Numbered from the stretch's first letter, positions 27,137-36,443 are shown. The stretch is 64,000 nt of DNA from CAUPWF01 sp964367685 (GCA_964367685.1 CAYIYM010000004.1:1-64000); one strand, 5' to 3'. The notes: generated from the letters alone by a model not told the origin. A program made the numbers and translations.

Positions 27137-28516
27137 CTATTTTTTAAGTGTTTCTACTAGTACGTCGTATTGAGGTGCCGCCATAAAGTTCGTAATTAAT
27201 ATAAGTTGTGCATTTGGATTGCTATTTGCAGCTCTCTCTTTTAGTGTTTCATGTGTGACAACAATTTGAACATCACTAGGAATTGATGAAACAGATGTGT
27301 GAATGACTTCAATATCTGTTCTACCTACTGTAGCAAGTTTCTTACGAAGAACTGTAGCACCCATTGCACTTGATCCCATACCAGCGTCACAAGCAAAAGC
27401 TATCTTCTTGATTACACCGTCGATAGATACAGGAGATGCAGTTGCCTCGCCTTTAGAGTCACTCTTCATACGATCTTTTTGTGACTGGGCATCTTCAAGA
27501 CTTACACCCTTGTCCATAAATCTAAGAAGTGGTAGTGAAATAAGTAGTGAAACAACAGTTGATACAAGAACACCAGCAAGTATACCAACATAAGATGTTG
27601 AATTGGCCATAAACATAATGGCAAGAATACTACCAGGAGAAGCAGCTGCAACTAGACCAACATCAAATAGTGTGAAGACGAAAATTCCACTTGCTCCACC
27701 AGCGATTGTAGCAATAAGTAATAGTGGATTCATAAGTACATATGGGAAGTAAATTTCGTGAATTCCACCGAAGAAGTGGATAATTGCTGCACCAGGAGCT
27801 GTGCTTCTTGCGCTTCCTTTACCTGCTATCATATAAGCGATTAGAACACCAAGTCCAGGACCTGGGTTTGATTCAAGTAAGAAGAAGATTGATTGACCTA
27901 TTTCTTCTACTTCTTTAATTCCGATAGGAGATAGAACACCATGGTTAATTGCATTATTCAAGAATAAAATTTTAGCAGGTTCTATAAATAAACTAGCTAG
28001 AGGAAGAAGCCCATTTTCAACAAAGAAGGCAACGCCACTTTCAAGAACAGCTGTAAAGCCAAGTACTAAAGGAGTAATACCAACCATTGCTATTAGGGCA
28101 AGTAGGAAACCAATAATACCAATTGAGAAGTTGTTAACAAGCATTTCAAATCCAGCTTTGATTTTGCCGTGAACAGATCTATCAAATAATTTTAGTATAA
28201 AGGCTGCTAAAGGACCAACAATCATAGCACCGATAAACATAGGTGTTGTTGGCGCACCAACGATAACACCCATTGTTGCGATAGCACCAATAACACCACC
28301 GCGTTGCTCGTGAACTTTGGAACCACCAGTATAAGCAATAAGCAAAGGAAGTAACATTCTAACCATTGGATCGACTAATTCAGCAAATGTAGCATTTGGA
28401 ATCCATCCTGTTTCAATAAATAATGCTGTTATTAATCCCCAAGCAATAAATGCTCCAATGTTGGGCATAACCATACCACTTAAGAATCTACCGAATACTT
28501 GAACTTTTTGTTTCAT
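27137..28516 (-). CDS. mtlA: PTS mannitol-family EIICB component
   Basis: This 459-residue protein joins a membrane EIIC domain (about residues 1-335) to a cytoplasmic EIIB domain. The EIIC part holds the substrate motif FGGIHEIYFPYVLM; the EIIB part begins KKIAFACDAGMGSSAMGA, whose Cys takes the phosphate. The EIIA is a separate gene here (32965-33423), a common Gram-positive arrangement. It imports and phosphorylates a hexitol, typically mannitol; since no MtlD dehydrogenase is present the true substrate may differ. Two ATGs six bases apart exist; AGGAG spacing favours the second, used here. It starts 16 bases after the ptsI stop. Confidence 0.9.
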   Translation of the reverse strand: MKQKVQVFGRFLSGMVMPNIGAFIAWGLITALFIETGWIPNATFAELVDPMVRMLLPLLIAYTGGSKVHEQRGGVIGAIATMGVIVGAPTTPMFIGAMIVGPLAAFILKLFDRSVHGKIKAGFEMLVNNFSIGIIGFLLALIAMVGITPLVLGFTAVLESGVAFFVENGLLPLASLFIEPAKILFLNNAINHGVLSPIGIKEVEEIGQSIFFLLESNPGPGLGVLIAYMIAGKGSARSTAPGAAIIHFFGGIHEIYFPYVLMNPLLLIATIAGGASGIFVFTLFDVGLVAAASPGSILAIMFMANSTSYVGILAGVLVSTVVSLLISLPLLRFMDKGVSLEDAQSQKDRMKSDSKGEATASPVSIDGVIKKIAFACDAGMGSSAMGATVLRKKLATVGRTDIEVIHTSVSSIPSDVQIVVTHETLKERAANSNPNAQLILITNFMAAPQYDVLVETLKK

Positions 28517-28532
28517 AATCATTCTCCTTTTC

Positions 28533-30146
28533 CTAGTTGTTTTGAGTATACTCTAGTAAGATTTCTCTTACATAGTCAACACTTGATGCTGACATACTAA
28601 ATTCTTCAAGGCCCATATCAAATAGCATTTTAACCGCTTTGATATCTCCAGCCATTTCACCACACATACCAACTTTTATTCCAGCTTCAAGTGCTGCATC
28701 AATGATTTGTTTGATCGCTGAAACAACAGCTGGGTGGAAGTAGTTGTACATATCGGCAATTTTTTTGTTGCCTCTGTCAACAGCTAACAAATATTGAGTT
28801 AAATCATTTGTACCGATGCTGAAAAAATCCACTTCTTTTGCAAATTCCTTTGCAAGAAAAACACTTGCAGGGGTTTCCATCATCATACCGACTTCAATAT
28901 CTTCATTAAATTCAATACCTTTTTCTCTAAGTTCAACTTTACATTCTTCGATAATCCGTTTGACTTCGATTATCTCTTCTAACGAAATAATCATTGGGAT
29001 CATGATTCTGATATTACCAAAGATGCTAGCTCTTAAAATAGCTCTTAGTTGATCTTTAAACATATCTCTCATTTCGAGACAAATTCTAACTGCTCGATAG
29101 CCTAGGAATGGATTTTCTTCTTTATCTATTTCAAAGTAAGACAACTCTTTATCTCCACCAATATCGAGGGTTCTAATAGTTAGTTCCTCAGGGATTAGTT
29201 TCGCTGCTTCTCTGTAGGCGATAAATTGTTCTTCTTCAGTTGGGAAATGAATACCTTCCATATATAAAAATTCACTTCTGAAAAGACCAACACCATCAAT
29301 GGAAAATGGTAGAGCATTTTTGATATCAGCCAAGCTACCCACATTTGCACATAAGCTAATGTGTTTGCCATCTTTTCTATATACTTTTTGACTTCTCAAA
29401 GATTCTAATCTAGTTTTTTCATCATCATATTCTTTTTTTCTTTGTACAAATATCTCTTTATTTATGTCGTCTGGATTGATAACGATTTCTCCAGTCAAGG
29501 CATCCATACATACAAGCTCATCGCTATTCACTTTATTAAGTACATCATGAACACCAACGATGATAGGGATGTCCATACTCTTTGCTATAATAAAGACATG
29601 ACTTGTAACACTACCTTCTTCTGTGATGATACCTTTTACAAATTGTGTGTTAATTTTAACTGTGTCAGATGGGTACATATCTTTAGCAACAACTACAACC
29701 TCTCTATCGAGTATACTTAGATCAGGCAATATGATATTTTTAAGGAAACTCATATATCTTTTTCCCACATCCTTGACATCAGCACTTCGTTCTTTCATGT
29801 AAGGGTCATCAACCATTGAAAACATAGTTGCAATCTCGTTGATGGTTTCATCCACTGCAAGTTCAACATTTTTTTGTTGAGATTTAATTTTTGATACAAT
29901 GCCTTCGATAAGAGTAAAGTCATTTGCAATTTCAGCATGAGCAAAAAATACTGCATTTGCTTCTGCTAATTTTTCTAGTTCTGCTATAACTTTAGCTTTT
30001 GCAAGCTCGAATTTTTCGATTTCATGATTTATTTCATTCTCTAAAATTGATCTAGTGCTAGGGCTTAGATCAGGCTCTTCTAATTTAAAAACTGGTGCGA
30101 CAACGACACCTCTTGAAGCTGTTTTTTCGGTTAGTAACTTTTCCAT
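28533..30146 (-). CDS. ptsI: PTS enzyme I
   Basis: This 537-residue protein is enzyme I of the phosphotransferase system, which passes phosphate from PEP to HPr. The phosphorylated His is in EEGSVTSHVFIIAK, and the C-terminal PEP-binding barrel shows DIGGDKELSYF, EVGMMMETPASVFLA, FFSIGTNDLTQYLLAVDRGN and VGMCGEMAGD. It is somewhat shorter than the usual 570-575 residues. Its place directly before the EIICB gene, with its own promoter and MtlR-like site, makes it a cluster-dedicated copy rather than the general PTS gene, though this needs the rest of the genome. Confidence 0.95.
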   Translation of the reverse strand: MEKLLTEKTASRGVVVAPVFKLEEPDLSPSTRSILENEINHEIEKFELAKAKVIAELEKLAEANAVFFAHAEIANDFTLIEGIVSKIKSQQKNVELAVDETINEIATMFSMVDDPYMKERSADVKDVGKRYMSFLKNIILPDLSILDREVVVVAKDMYPSDTVKINTQFVKGIITEEGSVTSHVFIIAKSMDIPIIVGVHDVLNKVNSDELVCMDALTGEIVINPDDINKEIFVQRKKEYDDEKTRLESLRSQKVYRKDGKHISLCANVGSLADIKNALPFSIDGVGLFRSEFLYMEGIHFPTEEEQFIAYREAAKLIPEELTIRTLDIGGDKELSYFEIDKEENPFLGYRAVRICLEMRDMFKDQLRAILRASIFGNIRIMIPMIISLEEIIEVKRIIEECKVELREKGIEFNEDIEVGMMMETPASVFLAKEFAKEVDFFSIGTNDLTQYLLAVDRGNKKIADMYNYFHPAVVSAIKQIIDAALEAGIKVGMCGEMAGDIKAVKMLFDMGLEEFSMSASSVDYVREILLEYTQNN

Positions 30147-30201
30147 ACCATTCTCCTTTTTGCTAGTAAAACAAATTGAAAATTACTGTTTTCTTAATAT
30201 A

Positions 30202-30270
30202 AGTATATCTAAGCTCCATCATTATTTCAACAAATAGACCTTTGAATTTGGCGTTAAGGGTTAGTGCCAA
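30202..30270 (-). promoter_or_regulatory. ptsI promoter with MtlR-like site
   Basis: On the minus strand TTGAAA (30225-30230) and TATACT (30202-30207) are 17 bases apart. Ten bases upstream of the -35 begins a conserved block containing the dyad TTGGC-N13-GCCAA (30248-30270). The same block occurs in the same geometry at the mtlF promoter. Position just upstream of the -35 suits an activator. Confidence 0.7.
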
Positions 30271-30327
30271 TGTTGTAATATCACTAGATTTAATCCTTTT
30301 GGAGTGAATGATAGTAGCAGTATGCAC

Positions 30328-30364
30328 AAAAAACGTGTACTACTGATGAATTCAGTAGTACACG
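30328..30364 (-). terminator. Intrinsic terminator after ptsH
   Basis: On the minus strand CGTGTACTACTGA pairs perfectly over 13 bp with TCAGTAGTACACG around a five-base loop, followed by TTTTTT (30333-30328). It ends the mtlF-to-ptsH message and isolates ptsI as a separate transcript. Confidence 0.9.
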
Positions 30365-30392
30365 CCTCTTACTTGCTGTGTAGAATATTATA

Positions 30393-30659
30393 TTAAATGT
30401 CACCAAGCCCACTTTCGATTAGAGCGCTGAGTCTCTCAAGGCTTGTAACCTCGTCAGGGCCGTCACAAACGAGCTCGATTTCAGCTCCTTTTTTAATAAC
30501 AGCTGCCATGATGTTTAATACACTTTTAACTACGATTGTTTTTTCTCCAACTTTAATCATTACATCACAGTCACAAAGTGTAGCTTCTCTTGCTAGAACA
30601 CTTGCAGGTCTTGCGTGTAAGCCTGCTTCGTTTTTTATAATTAATTTTTTTGATACCAT
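30393..30659 (-). CDS. ptsH: HPr phosphocarrier protein
   Basis: This 88-residue protein is HPr. The enzyme I-dependent site His15 lies in AGLHARPAS, and the HPr-kinase site Ser46 lies in VVKSVLNIMAAVIKKG. Both are at canonical positions, so this is a true HPr and not the Crh variant, and it could take part in catabolite repression as well as transport. It is the last gene of the mtlF-fruK-dehydrogenase message and is followed by a strong terminator. Two Cys near residues 29-31 are unusual but outside the active centre. Confidence 0.95.
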   Translation of the reverse strand: MVSKKLIIKNEAGLHARPASVLAREATLCDCDVMIKVGEKTIVVKSVLNIMAAVIKKGAEIELVCDGPDEVTSLERLSALIESGLGDI

Positions 30660-30705
30660 AATTGTTTATCAACCTTTCCATTCTTATAATTTGATTTTCT
30701 GTTTA

Positions 30706-31965
30706 TTATACGTTGTAATGAGCGAATAAAACTTTCTCAGCCTCAGCACTCCATAAACCTCTATTTGCTGTACAAATTTTGTCGAGTTGCGCATAGAGCT
30801 CGCTCTCTTCACCTAATTTTCCGAAATCTTCAATTGCTGTAAGTGGCATATCAAACTGTGTATAAGTAAGTTTTTTTCCACCTGGAATATTTGGTAAATC
30901 AAGAGTTGCTTGCGCAATACTGTCGATTCCACCAATGTGAGTAACCATAACCGCAGGTTCAATCTTTCCAGCAGCAGCAAGAGTATTTGCTTCAATTAAA
31001 TCATCATTGTTACCACCTGTTGTTCCAATAATATGTGCGCTGATATAGTGTACATTATATAGGTTGACTTCAGCAGTAAAGTTGCTATCCGAAGGACCAG
31101 CAAAGAAATTTAGACAACCATCGAAAGCCAAAAGCTTATCGCCTAGTTCTGCAACTCTCCTATTAGGAATATATACAAAAACATCATCATAGCCTTTTCC
31201 ATCTGTGATGGCTCTTAGATCTTCGACTTCGTCATTTAGTTTAGCAGTATTAACATATACAAGTTCAACACCCATTTCTTTAGCCTTAGACTCTGGAATT
31301 ACTTCTCTAGCTCTTTCGATTTTAGCATCATCAATGTCAGTAACAACAATTCGTTTTGGTTTGTTTTCAAGCTGAAGCCCATAGCTTATAGCTCCAAGAC
31401 CCATAGGTCCGCAACCACCTAAAATGATGATGTCGCCATCTTCTTTTGTACCTGTTTTTAAATCGTGATTACGTTTATTTGTGTGATAGTTACCATGGTA
31501 ACCTCCAATGATACAACTCATAGGCTCACCTAGAGAAGCTTCGAAGAAGCTATCGCCTTCATAAACCATCAAGCAACCAAGCTCCATAACTTCTTGTGGA
31601 ATGATGCAATAAGTACATGCACCGCCGAAAAATTCATATGAATAACCAGGAGAAGCTAGACTTCCTTTATAGTTTAACGCAGGTTGTTGCGTGAATTTTT
31701 GGCCAGGTTTAAAACTATCCTTCCATTTATCACCAACTTCTACGATAATGCCAGAAAATTCGTGTCCGATGATAATTGGATTAGTTGCAATATTCTTTGG
31801 AGCTCTTTTATGATTTGCACCTTGTTCTGCAAGTTTATATGTTGACATACAAATACTGTCACTAATAACTTTGACAAGAATCTCATCATCTTTTATTGCT
31901 GGTAATTCAAATTCTTCTAATCTTAAATCGTTTGCTCCGTACATTCTAACAGCTTTCGTTTTCAT
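30706..31965 (-). CDS. Zinc-type medium-chain dehydrogenase, L-sorbose-1-phosphate reductase-like
   Basis: This 419-residue protein belongs to the MDR alcohol dehydrogenase superfamily. It has GHEFSGIIVEVGDKW (catalytic-zinc His/Glu region, about residues 67-81), GEPMSCIIGGYHGNY, and a Rossmann motif IILGGCGPMGLGAIS with acidic VVTDIDD after it, which favours NAD(H). Length and the long insertion resemble SorE-like L-sorbose-1-phosphate reductases. In this PTS cluster it takes the place normally held by MtlD: it probably interconverts the imported hexitol phosphate and a ketose phosphate. Genes lie close on both sides (54 and 46 bases). Confidence 0.8.
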   Translation of the reverse strand: MKTKAVRMYGANDLRLEEFELPAIKDDEILVKVISDSICMSTYKLAEQGANHKRAPKNIATNPIIIGHEFSGIIVEVGDKWKDSFKPGQKFTQQPALNYKGSLASPGYSYEFFGGACTYCIIPQEVMELGCLMVYEGDSFFEASLGEPMSCIIGGYHGNYHTNKRNHDLKTGTKEDGDIIILGGCGPMGLGAISYGLQLENKPKRIVVTDIDDAKIERAREVIPESKAKEMGVELVYVNTAKLNDEVEDLRAITDGKGYDDVFVYIPNRRVAELGDKLLAFDGCLNFFAGPSDSNFTAEVNLYNVHYISAHIIGTTGGNNDDLIEANTLAAAGKIEPAVMVTHIGGIDSIAQATLDLPNIPGGKKLTYTQFDMPLTAIEDFGKLGEESELYAQLDKICTANRGLWSAEAEKVLFAHYNV

Positions 31966-32019
31966 TTTACATCTTACCTTTCATATTGACTTTGTGCACT
32001 AGGCACATATGTTAATGTT

Positions 32020-32949
32020 TTACAATTTATGTATTACAACTTTATTGAATAATTCGTTCACAAGTTCTCGTGATGGAGGTTTTGTTCCAATAGTGGTAAC
32101 AGCTCCAGCAGAGGTAGCAACGCTTATCTTTAGTGTATCTTCAAAGCACAAGCCATTTTCCATTGAAAATGCTAGACCTGCAACCATAGCATCTCCTGCA
32201 CCAACGGTTGAGTGTGCAACTACATTTAGAGATTCACAAAAATATCTGTCCTCACCTTTTAAAAACAAGGAACCACCTTTACCCATAGAAACAACAACAG
32301 TTTCTATTCCGCTATTTAGAAATTCTGCAGCGACAGTTATTAAATCCTCTTTTGTAACTTCGCCAGTCAAGTTGGCATATTCAATTAGTTCTTCTCTATT
32401 AGGTTTTATAAGGCTTGGTTCTGCTGGTAGAGAAGCTTTAAATAATTCTCCGTCTGCATCAAGTAAAACCTTACTTCCATTTTCTTTCACAAGTTCTGTT
32501 ATAGTCTTGTAGATATCTTTTGGAACTCCAGTTGGAATGCTACCTGCCAACACAAAAATTGTGTCTGGTGTAGCATAACTTTGGATCTTTTTCACAAGTT
32601 CGTCAAGCTTTGCAGCATTCACTTCTGCACCTTGTTCATTAAGTTCTGTAACACCTACATTTTCTGAGTTCACTTTTGTATTTGTTCTTGTTTCACCTTC
32701 TAAAAAAACGAAATCAGTTTTGATATCCAAAGATTCTAAAGCATTTAAAATCATTTGTCCTGCATTTCCACCGACAAAACCTGTTGCGATAGTTTCACCA
32801 CCAAGAGCCTTTATTGTTTTAGATACATTCACGCCCTTGCCACCAGCATCATAAACAGTTTTTGTAATTCTGTTAAGTCCACCAGCTTCAAAATTTTTTA
32901 CCTCAATAGTTTTATCTATAGCAGGATTCATAGTTACGGTAACTATCAT
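32020..32949 (-). CDS. PfkB-family 1-phosphofructokinase-like kinase
   Basis: This 309-residue protein has the PfkB fold: MIVTVTMNPAIDKTIEVKNF at the start, GGKGVNVSKTIKALGG (about residues 37-52) and the ATP/anion-hole signature VGAGDAMVAGLAFSM (about 250-264) with its catalytic Asp. The set matches 1-phosphofructokinase/tagatose-6-phosphate kinase proteins. It would phosphorylate the ketose phosphate made by the neighbouring dehydrogenase to a ketose bisphosphate for aldolase cleavage. TAAGGAGA precedes the ATG, and mtlF ends 15 bases upstream. FruK is the nearest named family, but the substrate is not settled. Confidence 0.85.
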   Translation of the reverse strand: MIVTVTMNPAIDKTIEVKNFEAGGLNRITKTVYDAGGKGVNVSKTIKALGGETIATGFVGGNAGQMILNALESLDIKTDFVFLEGETRTNTKVNSENVGVTELNEQGAEVNAAKLDELVKKIQSYATPDTIFVLAGSIPTGVPKDIYKTITELVKENGSKVLLDADGELFKASLPAEPSLIKPNREELIEYANLTGEVTKEDLITVAAEFLNSGIETVVVSMGKGGSLFLKGEDRYFCESLNVVAHSTVGAGDAMVAGLAFSMENGLCFEDTLKISVATSAGAVTTIGTKPPSRELVNELFNKVVIHKL

Positions 32950-32964
32950 AAACTTTTAATCTCC

Positions 32965-33423
32965 TTAAGCTTTATTTGTAAGTATATTGTATATAGTATC
33001 GACATCTCCAGTGAACAGTTTTTTAGATAATTCTTCATCCATGATTTTTTCTGATAAAGAACCTAGAATTTCAAGATGTTCCGAACCCGAACTTGCAATA
33101 CCAACAATGATGTAAGCCTTTTCACTATCCCAAACAATTCCATCAGGGAAGGTCATAACAGCAATACCAGAAGAGATAACTTCTTGTTTTGCACTTTCAA
33201 CTCCGTGAGGAATTGCTAGTCCAGCACCCATGTAAGTAGAAAAACTCTTCTCTCTTTCAAGCATTCCCTCAACATAAGCGGGATTCACATACCCTGAAGC
33301 AACAAGCATTTCACCAACAGTTTTGATGACATCTTCTTTATTTGTAAGTGTGCAGTTAATTTTAATATTCTCTTTTACCAATAAATCTTTTTTCTCAACA
33401 TTCGCTTTCTTTTTAAAAAACAT
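32965..33423 (-). CDS. mtlF: PTS mannitol-family EIIA component
   Basis: This 152-residue protein is a mannitol/fructose-type EIIA. The phosphorylated His is in GAGLAIPHGVESAKQEV (about residue 71), and the C terminus matches the family (LEILGSLSEKIMDEELSKKL). It takes phosphate from HPr and gives it to the EIIB Cys of the EIICB encoded in the same cluster. It is the first gene of the minus-strand operon, behind a well-formed promoter with an MtlR-like site. AAGGAG precedes the ATG. A lysine-rich N-terminal extension of about 15 residues precedes the domain. Confidence 0.9.
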   Translation of the reverse strand: MFFKKKANVEKKDLLVKENIKINCTLTNKEDVIKTVGEMLVASGYVNPAYVEGMLEREKSFSTYMGAGLAIPHGVESAKQEVISSGIAVMTFPDGIVWDSEKAYIIVGIASSGSEHLEILGSLSEKIMDEELSKKLFTGDVDTIYNILTNKA

Positions 33424-33467
33424 AATTGCAACTCCTTTATTCGTATTTTGTTTGCTTTGTTGATTTT

Positions 33468-33541
33468 AGTATAGTACTGAACTTAGTGATTTTCAAACAA
33501 AACATCTTTGAGTTTGGCATCAGCTATTAGTGACATTAATG
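33468..33541 (-). promoter_or_regulatory. mtlF promoter with MtlR-like site
   Basis: On the minus strand TTGAAA (33491-33496) and TATACT (33468-33473) are 17 bases apart, the same hexamers and spacing as the ptsI promoter. Ten bases further up starts the block (33506-33541) that matches the ptsI block at about 25 of 36 positions, including TTGGC and AGTG. Confidence 0.7.
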
Positions 33542-33661
33542 TGTTTGTCTAGGAGTTGTATTAAACTAGGGGCAAAATAAAAATTGATATAAGTTTTTAT
33601 TTAAAGTATAATTTTCATATAAATTAGCGAATAGAAAAATAAAACTATGTGAGGGATAAAT

Positions 33662-34813
33662 ATGCTGACTGCAAAATTAGCAAGTGAAGTAATTCGTGAA
33701 GTAAATGTTATTATCAAAGAAAAAATAAATATAATGAATAACAAAGGGGTTATTATTGCAAGTACAGATGTAAAAAGGATTGGTGAAATACATGACGGAG
33801 CAAGGCGGATTATAAAAGCTAGTTTGAGAGAGCTAATTATTCATTATGATGGCGAATATGTGGGCGCAAAAAGAGGAGTAAATTATCCGATTCGTATTCT
33901 AGGCGAGATAGTGGGAGTTCTTGGTATAACAGGTGTATATCAAGAAATTGAGAGCAATGCCCAAATTATAAAAAGATTGATAGAATTAATGATACTAAAT
34001 GATCATAATAGAATTAAAAGACAATTAGGAGAAACAGTTAGGAATAGATTTCTAGAGGATTGGTTAGTAGGCGATGTGAAAAATATTACGCGGGAGCTAG
34101 TTGCAAGAGGAATAGAATTAAGCATTGATATTACAGTTCCGCGGAGATTTCTAGCTTGTACGGTTTATACTGTTAAACAATCACACACAGCAATAGAGAT
34201 AGCTGCCGATATAGAAAAAATTGAAGATAAAATTATTCAGTTAAATGCAAGGCAAGACGAACATAATTTCTTTTTGCGTGATCGTAATTCACTTTTATTA
34301 TTGGGGGTAAGCTTTAGAAAAGATGCGGACATTAAATCCTATATTGAAAAATTGATTGATATTGTTGAACAATCAGAAGGCTATAAAATAGCAATTGGCA
34401 TAGATGAAGCGAATGGCAACTATCTTTTTGCAAAAAATGCATATGAGAAAGCTATTCGGGCAAACAGAGTATGCCAAAGAACAAAGAAGTGGAGTTATAG
34501 ATTTTATAACGAGCTAAGTATGGATATTTTTGCAAATGAAGTTAGTGTAACTACGAAAAAAGAATATATAAATAGAGTGTTCAAAGAGTTTTCTGAGTTA
34601 GAAATCAAAGAGTCTATCGTATTACTGGAAAATTATTATGAAGAAGAGGGTTCTTTGGGTAAAACGGCAGAAAGACTATTTTTACATAAAAATACGATTC
34701 AGTATAAGCTAAAGAGAATTGCGGAAAGAACAGGCTATGATCCAAGATCTATACGACACTCCTCCCTTTTTTATAATGCGATTTTTTTCTATAGAGACAT
34801 AATGCTTTATTAA
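33662..34813 (+). CDS. CdaR-family sugar-diacid regulator
   Basis: This 383-residue protein has an N-terminal diacid-recognition domain (LASEVIREVNVIIKEKINIMNNKGVIIAST and VNYPIRILGEIVGVLGITG, about residues 1-130), a central GGDEF-like degenerate region and a C-terminal PucR-type HTH (EEEGSLGKTAERLFLHKNTIQYKLKRIAERTG). CdaR proteins activate genes for glucarate, galactarate and glycerate use. The downstream glycerate kinase fits that role. The transporter start lies 171 bases after its stop, past two inverted repeats that may be its sites. It is divergent from mtlF. Confidence 0.88.
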   Translation: MLTAKLASEVIREVNVIIKEKINIMNNKGVIIASTDVKRIGEIHDGARRIIKASLRELIIHYDGEYVGAKRGVNYPIRILGEIVGVLGITGVYQEIESNAQIIKRLIELMILNDHNRIKRQLGETVRNRFLEDWLVGDVKNITRELVARGIELSIDITVPRRFLACTVYTVKQSHTAIEIAADIEKIEDKIIQLNARQDEHNFFLRDRNSLLLLGVSFRKDADIKSYIEKLIDIVEQSEGYKIAIGIDEANGNYLFAKNAYEKAIRANRVCQRTKKWSYRFYNELSMDIFANEVSVTTKKEYINRVFKEFSELEIKESIVLLENYYEEEGSLGKTAERLFLHKNTIQYKLKRIAERTGYDPRSIRHSSLFYNAIFFYRDIMLY

Positions 34814-34844
34814 TAGTAAAATCGAACAATTTTAATTCATATAA

Positions 34845-34952
34845 TTTGTATATATCATACAAAGTGTGCAGTTAATATGGTTTGAAGAACATGCGAAAAT
34901 ATTTCTTTTTGTCTTACGAAACAAAGACAATTATTTTTCTTTTTAGTATAAT
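34845..34952 (+). promoter_or_regulatory. Promoter and two dyads upstream of the YfcC-type gene
   Basis: TTTGTAT-N5-ATACAAA (34845-34863) and TTGTCTT-N8-AAGACAA (34909-34930) are perfect inverted repeats. The second overlaps AAGACA (34924-34929), a -35 that is 17 bases from TATAAT (34947-34952). They are candidate CdaR sites. Confidence 0.5.
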
Positions 34953-34983
34953 TGTAAAAAATGCAATGAGGAGGAAAATAAAA

Positions 34984-36420
34984 ATGTTATTCAAATCTAA
35001 GAAATCAACAAATGTAATCAACACTGGTGGATTACAACAAGCAAAAACACTAAACCCTATTTTAGTTCTACTAACAGTAGTAGTAGTTGCTGTAATTGCA
35101 ACATATTTAGTGTCGCCAGGGGCCTTTGATCGTGTGGTTGAAAACGGACGGACGATAGTGGTACCAGGGAGTTATCATGAAATAGAGGCAACACCATTAT
35201 CATTCTTTGATATTTTCAGAGCGATTCCATATGGACTGGAAGGTGCTGCTGGAATGGTGTTCATGATTTTACTTATTGGTGGTGCAGTAGAAGTATTTAA
35301 TAAAACAGGGGCGATTGACCAAGGGGTGGTGAAAATTCTAAAAGCATCCAATAAAGTCGGCGGTCAGACAATTTTATTTATTATAATGGTAATCTTTTCA
35401 CTCATAGGAGGTGTCCTTGGTTGGACAGAACATATTATTCCTTTTGTTCCCATTATTATATCCATTTGTCTAGCACTAGGATATGATTCATTAGTAGGAA
35501 TGAGTGTCTGCGCATTTGTTAATATGATCGGATTCGCTGTATCTCCTACAAATATGTATACAGTAGCAATTTCACATCAGATTGCAGAACTTCCAATGTT
35601 TTCAGGAATGGAGTTTAGACTAATTGTTCTATTAGTATTTGAAGCTATCAGTTTCTTTTATATTCTTAGATATGCAAAAAAGATTAAGAAAAATCCAGAA
35701 TTAAGCTTAATGAAAGATATTGATGTATCTAGCTTAAGAAGAGATTTTTCAGTATATGAGAATCAAAATATTACAGGTACACAAACAATGGCTTTACTAA
35801 TTCTTGCATCAGCATTTATCGTATCTATCTTCGGATTACTAAATCTTGGATGGGGCTTAAATGAAATGGCAGCAGTATTTGTACTTTGTGCAGCTCTTGC
35901 TGGTTTAGTTAATAGAATGAAAGCAGGGGAAATTATAGATAACTTTATGTTGGGTGTAAAAGGATCATTAATGGGGGCATTTATTATTGGTATTGCACGC
36001 TCTATACAGTGGGCATTGCAAAATGGCGGATTGATTGATCCAATTATCAATGAGTTGGCAAATTTACTTCAAGGCCTTTCTCCTTGGGCAACTGTTATTG
36101 GAATTTTTGTAGTAATTACTTTGATTAACTTTTTCATTCCGTCAGGAAGTGGAAAGGCTATGGCAATTATGCCAATCCTTATTCCGCTTGCGGATATGAT
36201 TGGAATTACACGACAGACAGCAATTCTTGCTTTTCAATTCGGTGATGGAATTTCGAATACATTCTGGTTTACAAACGGAACGTTCTTGATTTATTGGGCA
36301 CTTGCAAAAGTTCCACTTAAAAAATGGTATAAGTTCATTATTCCGCTTGAAATCATACTTGTAGCGTTATCTTGTGTGTTTATGATTATTGCAGTCGAAA
36401 TTGGTTATGGACCGTTTTAA
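34984..36420 (+). CDS. YfcC-family (DcuC/ArsB-like) membrane transporter
   Basis: This 478-residue protein has about 12 spans and matches YfcC/PF03606 transporters: GLEGAAGMVFMILLIGGAVEVFNKTGAID near residue 80, TEHIIPFVPIIISICLALGYDSLVG near 150, and INFFIPSGSGKAMAIMPILIPLADMIG near 385. The family carries dicarboxylates, amino acids or basic peptides. An upstream TTG at 34882 is in frame, but GAGGAGG at 34968-34974 places the start at 34984. It leads an operon with an M20 amidohydrolase and a glycerate kinase, so it probably imports the amide or acyl conjugate they consume. Confidence 0.88.
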   Translation: MLFKSKKSTNVINTGGLQQAKTLNPILVLLTVVVVAVIATYLVSPGAFDRVVENGRTIVVPGSYHEIEATPLSFFDIFRAIPYGLEGAAGMVFMILLIGGAVEVFNKTGAIDQGVVKILKASNKVGGQTILFIIMVIFSLIGGVLGWTEHIIPFVPIIISICLALGYDSLVGMSVCAFVNMIGFAVSPTNMYTVAISHQIAELPMFSGMEFRLIVLLVFEAISFFYILRYAKKIKKNPELSLMKDIDVSSLRRDFSVYENQNITGTQTMALLILASAFIVSIFGLLNLGWGLNEMAAVFVLCAALAGLVNRMKAGEIIDNFMLGVKGSLMGAFIIGIARSIQWALQNGGLIDPIINELANLLQGLSPWATVIGIFVVITLINFFIPSGSGKAMAIMPILIPLADMIGITRQTAILAFQFGDGISNTFWFTNGTFLIYWALAKVPLKKWYKFIIPLEIILVALSCVFMIIAVEIGYGPF

Positions 36421-36443
36421 AAAGATGAGGAGGAGTATCTATT

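Noticed and set aside
32009..32512. Open frame on the + strand over the PfkB gene
   Set aside because: It is a shadow of the minus-strand kinase, which has clear PfkB motifs and a ribosome-binding site.
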